This document shows, piece after piece, positions 10,120 to 22,288 of a stretch of DNA of 64,000 nt. The notes under the pieces are model-generated. The model saw nothing but the letters and a program-made list of their open reading frames with translations. It did no database searches and was not told the DNA's origin. Numbering within the stretch: the stretch's first letter is position 1; the number at the start of each line of letters is the position of its first letter. A program made the translations under genes and the position numbers. The stretch spans positions 71,565,729 to 71,629,728 of the forward strand of contig OX393553.1 of the NCBI GenBank assembly GCA_947650365.1. Reading direction: 5' to 3'. The stretch comes from Chamaelirium japonicum. Its lineage: Eukaryota > Streptophyta > Magnoliopsida > Liliales > Melanthiaceae.

Positions 10120-11730
10120 ATGGCCTTCACTCAACAAATCCTCTTAAATGATACTTTAGTCGGAAGCATCGTGTAGTCGGATGACCGTGGCTGCGATGAA
10201 AGTCGCAATATACAGATCTGTCGGCAGTAAGTTTAGTATCCGATTGCAGAGGGTTCTGCCGCCGAAGGAATTCTTCGTGATGAATTTGATCCAGAATTTG
10301 CTCGATCGGAAGGGTCCAATCGGTGAACATCGCTTTCTTCAGGGGCGATCTGCGACCATCCTCTCTTGGTCGCTTGGTAGGTGGTGGTGCTGGTACCTAT
10401 GCATTGTGGGCTTTGGCCATATGCTTCGGCGCTTTCCTTTCGATAGGTCGTCGCCTAGATTTGCATCCCTTTCGGGCTATTTGGTCGTCTTTGACCTCTA
10501 TCTCCCGTTGGATACGATCGAACATCGCACGCGAGGGAAGGCGAAGGATTGCGGATGAAGTCATTGTAGATGTGCAAATCGAAGCAGAGAGTCTTTTGGA
10601 AGGCCAACATGATGGCTTCGTCATCAATATGTCATCCAGAGAGAGCGGCATGCTCGTTACGGAATCTTCGCGTGAAGTTACGAAGACTCTCATCAGCTCC
10701 CATCCTCAATCAATAAAGAGAATCAAGCTTCTCCAGTTTGAGGTTGAGTTGATAATGCTGGACAAAGTGGTTGGTAAGGACTTCAACCTGGGTGACCGAT
10801 CCAGCACGGAGGTCATGATACCAATCGAGAGAATGCTTGTCAAGGCTGCCGGCGAAGGTGCGACAGAGTACGTTGTTCTCTTCATCATGCGGCATCAAAG
10901 CTTATTTGAACGCAAGAATGTGAAGAGCTGGATCCCCCTTGAGGCAATTGAACTTCGGTAGAGTTGGAGATCTCCAGTTCTTCGGGAAAGGCACTTAAAG
11001 CAGGTTTCGATGGAGGGGTCCAGCCGAAGAATATTCTTCCCTACGATCGAGTCCCCGACCTTGTTATTGGTCCAGGGGCAAGATTAAGGGGTCTTGGTCT
11101 CCACCTTGAATTGCTGCCGGGTAACTCCATTGATGAAGATCGATTTGAGAGTCTCGATGGAGGAGGAGGGATGGAGAGGACCCACCTTTCGACATGGACT
11201 CTTTCATCTGATACCTCACTTGCAGGTTCGGTTTTCGTCCGTGCCTGCCTAACATAGTTGCGGTCGAGGGGGTTGGGTCGCGATGACTCCTCTCTTGGGG
11301 TTGCCTGGCCCAAAGACCTCCGTTGTTCAGAGTGGATGGGTTATCGTGGTAGACCGGCTCCTTCATTGGTGGAAGGGATGAGAAGAACGACCCCAGCATC
11401 GGAGGCTGTTTTCTTGATAGTGTCCCTCTCAGCAGTGAGAGTGGCGTTCTGTTTTGCCAACTGCAGCAGCTGGATGTCGAGCGCCAAGGTTTGGTAAGTT
11501 GGTGAAGGATCTTTCATTGGAACAGGAGTGGTTTGCCCAACTGACTGTCGAAGTGGCGAAGGGATCGATCGGTCGATTGATCTCCCATTTCCAGAATGAG
11601 CTGCTATCTCGAGGTGAGTAAGAGGCAACCCGAAGTTGAGTCGTTGATTCATCGATCTAGTTTCTGGATGAGGTTGATTACTTTGAGTGTTACTTCCCTC
11701 TGGATGTTCCTGATGCCATGTCTTCGCCAT
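10120..11730 (-). mobile_element. Gag region of the Tat element
   Basis: On the minus strand, about 10700-10900 resembles Retrotrans_gag (a YDLRAGSVTQVEVLTNHF stretch). About 10150-10260 has the Tat-type knuckle CDFHRSHGHPTTRC. The N-terminal part (about 11341-11730) has a coiled-coil piece (IQLLQLAKQNATLTAERDT). Broken fossil. Confidence 0.7.
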
Positions 11731-11874
11731 TCAGAGAAAGCGAAGGAAGCAACCAGATCACTAGTGTCCAATCGGTTATCTACTCAACCGAGTGGGCCGG
11801 GAAGTATGATTATCAATATCGGTTATCGGCTCAACCAATCCTATATTGTCGAGTGAGCTGAGTTTTTCGAACGA

Positions 11875-11894
11875 TCCCAAAGATGGCACCAAAC
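11875..11894 (-). promoter_or_regulatory. Primer-binding site of the Tat element
   Basis: Read on the minus strand directly after the LTR, TTTGGTGCCATCTTTGGGA resembles the TGGCGCCGTTGCCGGGGA site (tRNA-Asp complement) used by Tat/Athila elements, with changes. It fixes the element's orientation as leftward. Confidence 0.7.
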
Positions 11895-12597
11895 TATGGG
11901 GGATGATCGCCGTGTCGACCCGAAGACTCCGCCCAACCAGTCAATCGAGTCGAGTCAAAAATCTGATCGAGCGTTTTGAAGTAGTCAAAAGGTTGTTGGT
12001 TTAGATTCAAAACAGATAAGTTGAGAGAGATCAGTTGAGAGTTGACACGAGATGTGATCTCCGAGTTCAGCCGAAGCCTACGTCTCCGTGCTGTAAGGAG
12101 CAACCTGAATTCACTAATACTTGGGTCGAAGTGACCTCGACAGGCCGAGTGTCACTTGTTGCTCTTCGAAAAGAGATCGAAGGGTTGGGATGTCAGAGCG
12201 CTGGATTTTTGAAAGTCCGATTCAGAAATTAGATATCTGATCTATTGCACTCGTCGGTTCTGTTATTTATAGAGTTTTCAGGAAAGGAACAGGGGTAGGG
12301 GCGGTTGCTATAGCTGTCGTCTGGATCTCGGCGGGGTTGGTGGGTCCCGTCATTGTCTCTGTGGACCCCCCAGGAAGGGCTGGTGGGTCCCATCGTCGTC
12401 TCTGTGATCCCCCCAAGCAGGACTGGTGGGTCCCGTCGTTGTCTCTGAGGACCCCTCAGGCAGGGCTGGTAGGTCCCGTCGTCATCTCTGTGGACCCCCC
12501 AGGCAGGGCTGGTGGGTCCCGTCGTCGTCTCTGAGGACTCTTTAGGCAAGACTAGTGGATCCCATTGCGGGGCTTTTGGCAAAAATTTCCACCCACA
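11895..12597 (-). mobile_element. 5' LTR of the Tat element (703 bp) with a 43-bp minisatellite
   Basis: On the minus strand the LTR begins TGTGGGTGG at 12597 and ends CCCCCATA at 11895, next to the primer site. Between about 12335 and 12560 it holds five to six copies of a 43-bp unit (TGGGTCCC at 12341 and 12384, and so on; core GTCTCTGTGGAC..CAGGCAGGGCT). The same minisatellite, longer, is in the solo LTR at 34875-35806. Confidence 0.85.
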
Positions 12598-12644
12598 GGC
12601 TTTGCCTCAATAGTGATGCTCCCGCCTTGGGTGAGAGATGCTAG

Positions 12645-14596
12645 TGTTGTAGCTCGTGTGTCCTTAGCGTGGATTTTCTGTATTAACATTAATAAAGATG
12701 ACTTTGGTTATTGCTTTAATTAAAATACTACTATGGTATATGATAATTCTCATATAATAAAAGGACCCTAGGGAACACAGTAGGCTACTGAGGTGCATGG
12801 AGGATCCACGCTTGGGAGACCCAGTGGACCAGTTCTGTGTAGACCTAGAACTAGTTCACAGCTTAGGTGATGCCGGTCACTTCACCGAGAACAAGCTGTT
12901 GGCAGGTAGAGGATATGGTGAAGTCTCCACCACGGGAACGTGGGATTCCCATTCACCTGACCAAGCACGATGATAGTGTTAAACAGGAACCAAGACGGTG
13001 CACAGTTCAGTGATTCAGACACTGGTGCATAAACTGTCTTACTACTATAGATAATCTGTCCTTAACCCTGAGGGACCATGTTCACTGGGCCAACCAGTTG
13101 TGTGGTGCTTTGATGTGCCAAAGTGTGCGGGCCTTCCATAGTCCAATACCACGGTACGTTGGGTTACCCGGCTGGCACTTGTGTGACATGTAATCCCTAC
13201 AGGTTATCCGACGTCCAGTGTTGGATGGGTGCGGTTTGATGAGTCAATCTGTCCACACAGTTAACCCAGGCCTGGTGGTTGTCAGTATGACTGACGATGT
13301 TCCGGATGCTAGGCATAGAACCGGAAGGTGTGTGGTGTTATAGATGACAAGTCATCAAACCCTAGTCAGATGATCGATCGGGATCTGACGGTGCTCCCTA
13401 CCGCCCGAGTCGTATCATAGCACCAGTAATAGGAGGGACTGAGGATTATCGGAGTATAGTAGAGAACAGGGTTACGATGGAGTAACATAAGTTTAGGATC
13501 ACTAGAGTTCAACTCGCGTCGCACTCTGAGTGGCTACGCGGGTTAATCGGATTAGGGCTGATTAACGGAACTTTCGGTGTGTCACCGTAACAGTTAATCA
13601 GGGATCCGGTTGTAGCTAGAGATCCCGAACCCTGAAGGTTCCACCCTGTCGTTGCATATAGGAATTATTCCCCGACCTAGTTGGATACGTTGGATGCGAA
13701 GTAGCGCGATGGAGCACAAGCCCGGAGCCAAAGAACCTAATTCACATGTGTTACGGGCCGTAGGGGTATTTTGGTAAATACTGAAATATAGCTCAGAACA
13801 TATTGAATATGGATCTTAGATTGAGTGGAATAATTCCAGGAGCTCACAGGCGCTGACGGAACTCGATTCCGAGTCACCTCACTCAGTCTCACTTTCAGTT
13901 TTCTGCTTTTCGTGAAGGGCGTTTTCGTCCGGACTTCACGATAGACACCCGGAAGACCTAAATCCGACCCCCCCTCATCCCTATCCACCTAGGGGCCGGC
14001 CCTAGGCTCCTTGGAGCCATGGGAGACCGGTCCTATAAAGGAAATAGGGAGGGGAGGGCCGGCCCTAATGGTTCTACTCCCTCCCCTCCAAAAATCCGAC
14101 CCCTAGTCCTCCTCTTTGTGGTTTCGGCCAAGGAAACGAGAGGAAGAAGAAGGGAGAAGGAAGAGGAAGGAAGGAGAAGGAAGAAAGGAGAAAGAGGAGG
14201 AGAAAATCTCGAGGCTCGCCATCGTCTTCGCAATGGATTCTTCCGTCGGCTCGAAATCCTTGCACTCAGAGACGGGATTTCGAGGATTCTTCAATTCGCA
14301 AAGGACAAGGTGCTATCCGACAGTTTCCCTTGCGATTCAAGTGCAGTTCTTCATCGTTCTGTAATCTCCGGATCATAGATCCATAAGGTATGATGAATCT
14401 AAACACCTAAGTAGATGCATGCATGTCTTCCATAAATCGTAGTATGCCTCTAGGGTGTTCGCACATATGCTAAGATCATAGATTTGCATGTAGATTGTTT
14501 TATATCACAAATTGTAATGAAACATACACCGTATAATCTTCGGATCTTTCTTTTTGCTTCCGCTGCGACTCTGATTAGCGGAACCCAATTCCAACA
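12645..14596 (+). repeat. 5' LTR of the Copia element (1952 bp)
   Basis: Direct repeat with 20303-22255. It contains a purine-rich tract (about 14130-14200) and GA/CT-rich frames that look like ORFs on both strands in both LTRs but are low complexity. A TATA-like CCTATAAAGG lies near 14032, so the transcript start is probably shortly downstream. Confidence 0.95.
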
Positions 14597-14598
14597 AT

Positions 14599-14610
14599 TG
14601 GTATCAGAGC
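14599..14610 (+). promoter_or_regulatory. Copia primer-binding site
   Basis: TGGTATCAGAGC, the complement of the initiator-Met tRNA 3' end, starts two bases after the 5' LTR. Confidence 0.95.
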
Positions 14611-16536
14611 ATGCTTTGGTGTATGTTTCATGCATGAATTCGTAAAAACATCATGTGAATATATGATGGCATATGTTTTCATCAGGGTTCGGCGTAGATC
14701 ATGCATATGGATTGTGCTATGTATCGTCTTTTTGCAGGTGCCGCACTGAATAGTAATCTGTGATTGCATGCATCCGGGGGTCGGACCCCGGATTTAATTT
14801 TGTATTGATTATTATTGTGGATTGTAAGGCTCTAGATGGGCGAGGGTGGGGGTTGACCATCTTCGGTTACCTGGCCATGTTTCTAGGATTGTTTCTTTTT
14901 CTTTCTAGCGAAATTGTACACGAACGAGCACTTGCTCGCAGCGTGTTAGTTTTTTGGTCACAGGAAGAAGGAGATGATGCTACATCCACGGTTCGGGCAA
15001 GCGGTACCATGGCGTGCAAAGACCCGATGAAAGCGTGCATGTTGGCGATGAAGGGGATCGTTGTCAGAGATCATGCAGAATGGAAGAGCAGGATATCTTG
15101 GCTGTGCTATTCAGGTTTCGGGGTCGGACCCTGAACTTGATTCAGTTTGGATGCTTTCTCTGTTGTTTCTCTTTATTCAGTATTTAGAGAACCCCGATGA
15201 TAATGTGATTATCATTCTTGCTTGTGAGTTTATCTCTAGATCAGGCTTAGGGTTAGTACTAAAATTATGGATTCATCGGTGTCTCTATATGCTTCTAACA
15301 CGTGCGAATCCGGTGGCTAGCTAAAAAGAAAGGCGGTAACCGCCCTCGTGGTAGTTCAGGTAGCCAAGTACTGTGCACCGAGATAAACGCAGTGTTAGAT
15401 TTATTTAGAGATAAGTAACTAATGTCTCCATAAGAAGTATGATAACCCTAGTGGGATGCCCTTTCCCCACGTGGTCCTAGTGACCAAGTTAGGTTAGGAT
15501 TTTACTGTGTGATACCTGTTTCTAGATGACGTTTGATGGTAGTATGAACTCATCACGATTTGGCTATGCCACCATTAGGTTGAGGTCCGACGGAGGTTGT
15601 CGGATGTCCCTATTTGGCCAGCATCGAAACCTGTAATGAGATGAGGTCTACTATGACATCAGACATCAAATTGTGAACGAGGCGTCATTGTAGTGGGAGT
15701 CCTTTCCACGTTGACCTTAGGCTAGGCTCCAGATCTTAGGATTATGGGCAAACTAGTGAAGTATCGGGATCCTTGGAATCTATGTAATGTGATCCTTGCA
15801 AGAAAGGTGAAAGTTAAGTATTCAAGGTAGGGACTATGATATTTTCCGATGATACTAATGCTTTGCGGGAGGGTTTGTAATCCTAGTGGGAGCACGGTAG
15901 ACCAGGGTCTATGTCTAGGAGGTCGTGACCATTCTAGATATGCATAAAACCTCATAAAGAAGGGATGTATAAGAGGTTCCCTCCAAAGGGGAGCCCCTGG
16001 CCTCCACAATCAACCGGCTAAGAGTCTGGGTGGGAGGTACGCAGTTCGATATTCCCACCGGGTGAGAGCTGTGTTTCCTTCCATGCTGGTTCACCTAGTG
16101 GTTTCCTTCGGGACATGGAGGATGCCGGTGGCAGTGGGTGATAGTTTTATCCTGCACCGCGGGAGCCTATGAACCCCCCTGCTGACACCACCTAGATTTG
16201 TGGGAAGCATCCGAAAGCTTGTGTGAAGCCGATGTTGCTGCGCACGCGGGTCACATAAAGCTGGCCAAAAGGAGACTGGGAGGTCTTTCAGTTTACCATA
16301 GGTAATTCTGATGAAGACTGGGTCGTAAAAACCCCGTTGGCAGAAGCGGTTGCATGCTCTCACCGAGATGTTGTCTCCAATTCAGGGCCGATAGTCTCAG
16401 TGCTCCAACCCAAGAAATTTAGATTCCTGGATGTCTCCACTTGAGGTGGTGAAGACATAGCGGCTGGAGTAGACATTATCTATTTCTAAATTCCATGAAA
16501 TAGATTGTAGTAGACCCTAACTATTGCTTTAAACCA
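14611..16536 (+). other. Untranslated leader of the Copia element
   Basis: About 1.9 kb between primer site and gag. The motif GGGTCGGACCC occurs near 14778 and 15121. Only short frames are present and none is recognisable. I see no additional gene. An unusually long leader is common in large Copia elements. Confidence 0.6.
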
Positions 16537-17270
16537 TTGTTTACAGAAATCATGACCAAGCTCGACTCCCTTGCCTCCATACTTAATGATAACAAACTTA
16601 CGGGACCAAACTACGAGGACTGGAAGCGTAACCTAATGCTCATCCTAAGGGTTGGCAAACACACAATTGCCCTAAGTACCCCTCAACCGGCCATGCCGGG
16701 ACCAAGTGCAACTGAGGCCCAGTTAAAGGAATGGAAAGACTGGCTAGATGCTGATGAGATGTGCAAGTGCTACATTGTGGCATCCTTGCAGACCGTCCTT
16801 CAGAAGCAAGTCGAAGACATGACCTTTGCTTCAGACATGATGCTCTACCTGAAGGAAATGTTCGAGGGTCGTAGTCGGGTAACTCGTTACCTGACCATCA
16901 AGAAATTGGTGTCCACGAAGATGGCAGAGGGGACTTTAGTTCGGGATCATATGATGAAGTTGTTTGGCTATGTGAACGAGCTTGGTTCCTTCGATGTCAT
17001 CTTGGATGTAGAGATCCAGACCGACATTTTTCTCGCGTCTCTGTCAGGAGCGTTTGAAAGCATAAGCCCAATCCCTGAACATAGAGCGGAATTCTTCTCT
17101 GAAAGCCAAGGGCAAGTTTCAGAAAAGAAAGTCTAAGAAACCCGTGAAGATGGGCTAGGTGCAGTTGCAGGTTCCCAAGCAGAATGGTCCGACGAAGCCC
17201 AAAGGAAAATGTTTCTGATGCGGCAAGAAGGGGCACTGGAAGGGTGACTGCCGCGCGGCTCCCAAGAAGG
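16537..17270 (+). mobile_element. Gag region of the Copia element
   Basis: The capsid-like part begins MFTEIMTKLDSLASILNDN and contains the LTGPNYEDWKRNL motif of plant Copia gag (UBN2/Retrotran_gag_2 type). A CCHC zinc knuckle of the C..CGKKGHWKGDC type follows at about 17205-17260. The 5' end is set by the first ATG of the long frame after the leader. Confidence 0.9.
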
Positions 17271-17299
17271 CTGAGACAGGTATATCTCAAATCCACATA

Positions 17300-18240
17300 G
17301 TGGAATCCCTAGTAGCATCCAGGTGTTCTCCAGTCTCATGGATTGTGGATTCTGGTTCCACTAACCATGCTTGCAATAATTTGCAGGGGTTCAAGAAGAC
17401 AAGAAAACTGGGTGATGGGAAGATAATCCTAAGCATGAGAACTGAGACCGTGGCAGAGGCTGAAGCAGTTGGAATGACATCTTGCAGTTCCTTGATGGAA
17501 GAAGTTTATTACTTAAAGACATACTTTATGTACCGTCCTTGAGACGTAATTTAATTTCTGTTTCCTTATTGAATAATGAAGGTTTTTCAGTTTTATATGA
17601 TGCTTCTGGTGTGTCAATTAAATTGAATGGTTCCTTTGTTTGTAAGGGAAAGATACAGAATGGTCTCTATGTAATTAACTCCAATCATAAGCAGGATAAC
17701 ATAACTGAAGCTTGTGTGATTAATTCATCTAAAAGGAAAAATCCTTCAGATAATCCAACACTCCTTTGGCATCTAATGCTTGGACACATAGCCTCAGACA
17801 GGATTCACAGGTTGGTTAAGGTAGGACTCTTAAGTCCAAATGTTTCAGAAAGCCTACCGACGTGTGAGTCTTGCCTAGAAGGCAAGATGACTAAAAGGTC
17901 TTTCCGAGCCAAAGGTAGCAGATCTAAGGAGGTATTGGAGTTAGTACACACTGATGTATGTGGGCCCATAAGTGTCCGTGCCATAGGAGGCTTCGAGTAT
18001 TTCATCACCTTCACAGATGATCACTCGAGGTTTGGATACATATACCTAATGCGGTGGAAGTCTGAATCCTTTGATAAGTTCAAGGAGTTCAGAGCTGAAG
18101 CAGAAAAGCAGACGGGTAGAAGTATCAAGTCTCTTCGATCGGATCGAGAAGGCGAATACCTATCGGATGAATTTATTGGTTACCTGCATGAGCATGGGAT
18201 TGTATCCCAGTTGACTGCACCAGGGACACCATAACAGAAC
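17300..18240 (+). mobile_element. Protease, pre-integrase and integrase region of the Copia element
   Basis: The protease motif SWIVDSGSTNHACN is at about 17335-17375. The GAG-pre-integrase H..H..C..C finger (WHLMLGHIASDRI.. CESCLEGKM) is at about 17765-17900. The integrase core starts with ELVHTDVCGP (first Asp) and TFTDDHSRFGYIYL at about 17935-18060. Confidence 0.9.
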
Positions 18241-18249
18241 GGTGTATCT

Positions 18250-20288
18250 GAGAGGAGAAACCAAACTTTGTTAGACATGGTTCGGACTATGATGAGTTAT
18301 GCAACATTGCCACCTAGTTTTTGGAGATATGCCCTAGAGACGGCAGTATATACTTTGAACTTTGTTCCATCAAAGTCAGTACCCCTAACTCCTTGGGAGC
18401 TGTGGTTGAAGCGAAAGCCAAGCCTACAGCACTTTAGGATTTGGGGTTGTCCAGCACATGTGCGGAAGGACAAGCGAGATAAGATAGAGTCAAAAAACAA
18501 AGGTATGTTTGTTCGTTGGGTATCCAAAAGGGACAAAGGGTGGTTTATTTTATGATCCTAAGGATAGAAAGGTTGTCGTCTTGACGAAAGCCATATTCTT
18601 AGAGCAGGATTATTTAATAGACCATAAGCCTATCAGTAAAGTAGTTCTTGAAGAATTGCTTAGTACTGATGGGAGTACGCAGACAGAAAACGTAGTGGGA
18701 GTCGATACCACTAAGATTAATGGTACTGTAGAATCGACTCCTATGGAACCACCACAGGTTCGTCGCAGTGGGAGGACCATAAGTGCTCCTGATAGATACA
18801 TTGGAGAAGCCTTTATGGTTGATCCAGAGTTTCAGGAGAATGATCCTCTGAACTATGACGAAGCGATGGTATCCACTGACCATGCAGCATGGCAGGAAGT
18901 CATGGAGGCAGAACTAACATCGATATCCCAAAATTCGGTCTGGACACTTGTAACACCACCTTACAACATTAAACCTATTGGGTGTAAGTGGGTGTACAAA
19001 AGGAAAAGAGGCCCGGATGGTACCGTTGAGACTTACAAAGCTAAACTAGTCGTTAAGGGTTATACCCAGCGAGAAGGGATCGACTATGACGAAACCTTTT
19101 CGCCAGTGGCTATGCTTAAGTCTATCCGGATCCTCTTGTCTATTGTAGCCCATTATGATTGGGAGATCTGGCAAATGGATGTCAAGACCACATTCCTCAA
19201 TGGGGATTTGGAAGAAGACATCTACATGTCTCAGCCTCAAGGCTTTATTGCAAAAGGTCATGAAGGTCTGGTGTGCAAGTTGCAAAGGGCCATTTATGGA
19301 CTGAAGCAAGCATCCAGAAGTTGGAACATGCGTTTTGATCAGGCTATCAAGTCTTATGGATTTGAACAGAACGTGGATAAACCATGTGTTTATAAAAGGA
19401 GCGATAAGGCTGCAGTAGTTTTTCTAGTGCTTTACGTGGACGATATCCTGCTCATCGGAAACGATGTTGGAACGTTGTCTACAGTGAAGGTATGGTTATC
19501 CTCTCAATTTGACATGAAAGACCTGGGTGAAGCGAGTTATATTCTGGGGATCAAGGTAACTCGAGATCGCCAGAACAAGATTCTCTCGCTGTCACAGTCA
19601 GCCTACATAGATACTATCTTGGTCAGATTCAGTATGCACAACTCCAAGAAGGGACTGGTTCCATTCAGACATGGAATGAAGTTGTCCAAGGATCAGGGTC
19701 CTAAGACTCCTGAGGAGAGGGCACTGGACTGCTGTGAAAAGTATACTCAAGTATCTTCGTAGGATGAGAGATTATGAGTTAGTTTACTCTTCACAGTAAC
19801 TGATGCCGATTGGATATACGGATTCTGACTTTGCGTCAGATCCGGAATCCAGGAGATCGACGTCAGGGTTTGTGCTTTCATTAGGAGGAGGAGCTGTCAG
19901 TTGGAGGAGCGTGAAGCAGGGATGCATCACGGATTCAACGACAGAGGCTGAGTACGTTGCGGCGTGCGAAACAGCTAAGGAGGCGGTGTGGCTCAAGAAG
20001 TTCCTCACAGACTTAGGATGCGTACCGGGAGCTCAAGATCCTATTGTCCTTTACTATGACAATAGTGGAGCGGTAGCACAATCCAAGGAGCCAAGATATC
20101 ACCAGAAGAGCAAGCATATCGAGCGGAAATACTACATTATCCGGGACTTGCAGAAGCGAGGGGAGGTTGCAGTGACTCAGGTGGCGTCTGCAGATAACAT
20201 GGCGGACCCTTTCATAAAGGCGTTACCGACCAAGGCTTTTGAGAAGCACGTGGATGCCATGGGAGTTAAGGCTGTTGTTCCCCGCTAG
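18250..20288 (+). mobile_element. Integrase tail, reverse transcriptase and RNase H region of the Copia element
   Basis: The RT (RVT_2) runs from about 18890 to 19770. Motifs include KPIGCKWVYKRKRGPDGTVE, DVKTTFLNGDLEEDIYM and the catalytic LYVDDILLIGND near 19430-19460. The RNase H lies at about 19803-20288 with YTDSDFASDPESRRSTSGFV and STTEAEYVA. The order integrase-RT-RNase H is the Copia order. Confidence 0.92.
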
Positions 20289-20302
20289 GCCAAATGGGAG
20301 AT

Positions 20303-22255
20303 TGTTGTAGCTCGTATGTCCTTAGCGTGGATTTTCTGTATTAACATTAATAAAGATGACTTGGTTATTGCTTTAATTAGAATACTACTATGGTATATGA
20401 TAATTCTCATATAATAAAAGGACCCTAGGGAACACAGGAGGCCACTGAGGCGCATGGAGGATCCATGCTTGGGAGACCCAGTGGACCAGTTCTGTGTAGA
20501 CCTAGAACTACTTCACAGCTTAGGTGATGCCGGTCGCTTCACCAAGAACAAGCTGTTGGCAGGTAGAGGATGTGGTGAAGTCTTCACCACGGGAACGTGG
20601 GATTCCCATTCACCTGACCAAGCACGATGATCGTGTTGAACAGGAACCAAGACGGTGCACAGTTCAGTGATTCAGACACTGGTGCATAAACTGTCTTACT
20701 ACTATAGATAATCTGTCCTTAACCCTGAGGGACCATGTTCAATGGGCCAACCAGTTGTGTGGTGCTTTGATGTGCCAACGTGTGCGGGCCTTCCATAGTC
20801 CAATACCACGGTACGTTGGGTTACCCGGTTGGCACTTGAGTGACATGTAATCCCTACAGGTTATCCGACGTCCAGTGTTGGATGGGTGCGGTTTGATGAG
20901 TCAATCTGTCCACACAGTTAACCCAGGTCTGGTGGTTGTCAGTATGACTGATGATGTTCCGGATGCTAGGCATAGCACCAGAAGGTATGTGGTGTTATAG
21001 ATGACAAGTCATCAAACCCTAGTCAGATGATCGATCGGGATCTGACGGTGTCCCCCACCGCCCGAGTCGTATCATGGCACCAGTAATAGGAGGGACTGAG
21101 GATTATCGGAGTATAGTAGAGAACAGGGTTACGAGGGAGTAACATAAGTTTAGGATCACTAGAGTTCAACTCGCGTCGCACTCTGGGTGGCTACGCGGGT
21201 TAATCGGATTGGGCTGATTAACGGAATTTTCGGTGTGTCACCTGAACAGTTAATCAGGGATCCGGTTGTAGCTAGAGATCCCGAACCCTGAAGGTTCTAC
21301 CCTGTCGTTGCGTATAGGAATTGTTCCCCGACCTAGTTGGATACGTTGGATGCGAAGTAGCGCGATGGAGCGCAAGCCCGGAGCGAAAGAACCTAATTCA
21401 CATGTGTTACGGGCCGTTGGGGTATTTTGGTAAATACTGAAATATGGCTCAGTACATATTGAATATGGATCTTAGATTGAGCGGAATAATTCCAGGAGCT
21501 CACAGGCGCTGACGGAACTCGATTCCGAGTAGCGCACCTCACTCAGTCTCACTTTCAGTTTTCCGCTTTTCGTGAAGGGCGTTTTCGTCCGGACTTCACG
21601 ATAGACACCCGGAAGACCTAAATCCGACCCCCCCTCATCCCTATCCACCTAGGGGCCGACCCTAGGCTCCTTGGAGCCATGGGAGACCGGCCCTATAAAG
21701 GAAATAGGGAGGGGAGGGCCGGCCCTAATGGTTCTACTCCCTCCCCTCCAAAAATCCAACCCCTAGTCCTCCTCTTTGTGGTTTCGGCCAAGGAAAAGAG
21801 AGGAAGAAGAAGGGAGAAGGAAGAGGAAGGAAGGAGAAGGAAGAAAGGAGAAAGAGGAGGAGAAAATCTCGAGGCTCGCCATCGTCTTCGCAACGGATTC
21901 TTCCGTCGGCTCGAAATCCTTGCACTCAGAGACGGGATTTTGAGGATTCTTCAATTCGCAAAGGACAAAGTGCTATCCGACAGTTCCCTTGCGATTCTAG
22001 TACGGTTCTTCATCGTTCCATAATCTCTGGATCATAGATCCATAAGGTATGATGAATCTAAACACCTAAGTAGATGCATGCATGTCTTCCGTAGATCGTA
22101 GTATGCCTCTAGGGTGTCCGCACATATGCTAAGATCATAGATTTGCATGTAGATTGTTTTGTATCACGAATTGTAATGAAACATACACCGTATGATCTTC
22201 GGATCTTTCTTTTTGCTTCCGCTGCGACTCTGATTAGCGGAACCCAATTCCAACA
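20303..22255 (+). repeat. 3' LTR of the Copia element (1953 bp)
   Basis: Direct repeat of the 5' LTR, preceded by a short purine-rich stretch (AAATGGGAGA, 20292-20301) and followed by the target duplication GCTAG. Confidence 0.95.
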
Positions 22256-22288
22256 GCTAGAAGCTTGAGTGGAGTCTGTGTATCTTAG

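Larger units (their letters stand above)
74..12597 (-). mobile_element. Ty3/Gypsy retrotransposon, Tat lineage, broken fossil
   Basis: Read on the minus strand the parts are, in order: LTR 11895-12597, primer site just left of 11895, gag about 10120-11730, protease 9316-9882, reverse transcriptase about 8470-9130, RNase H about 7860-8440, second RNase H about 7270-7640, integrase about 6540-7060, 99-bp tandem repeats, an antisense ORF on the plus strand about 1547-5992, and a tandem array 74-1370. The dual RNase H and antisense extra ORF are hallmarks of the Tat/Retand group. A 3' LTR in the matching orientation is not in the window. The coding region is broken at many points (a dozen or more), so the copy is old and inactive. 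A Cassandra cluster is inserted at 2240-3898. Confidence 0.85.
12645..22255 (+). mobile_element. Ty1/Copia retrotransposon, long LTRs, nearly complete
   Basis: A 9.6-kb element with LTRs at 12645-14596 and 20303-22255, both beginning TGTTGTAGC and ending CCAACA, flanked by the 5-bp target duplication GCTAG (12640-12644 and 22256-22260). Primer site, gag, protease, integrase, RT and RNase H occur in Copia order. By eye the LTRs differ at roughly 3-4% of positions. With usual plant rates this suggests an age of about one to a few million years. The structure is whole but the coding region carries several breaks, about half a dozen. The long LTR and gag type suggest the Tork/Angela side of Copia, which I cannot confirm. 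Confidence 0.95.

Noticed and set aside
14019-14378. Frames of 119 residues and shorter in the Copia LTRs, repeated at 21679-22023
   Set aside because: They lie within LTRs, are purine-rich low-complexity sequence, and have no recognisable domain.
14599-14610. Possible tRNA-Met related gene at the TGGTATCAGAGC sites
   Set aside because: These are 12-13 base primer-binding sites next to LTRs; no tRNA cloverleaf is present.
15061-15324. Extra gene in the Copia leader
   Set aside because: The frames are short, without recognisable domains, and of the length expected by chance in a 1.9-kb leader.
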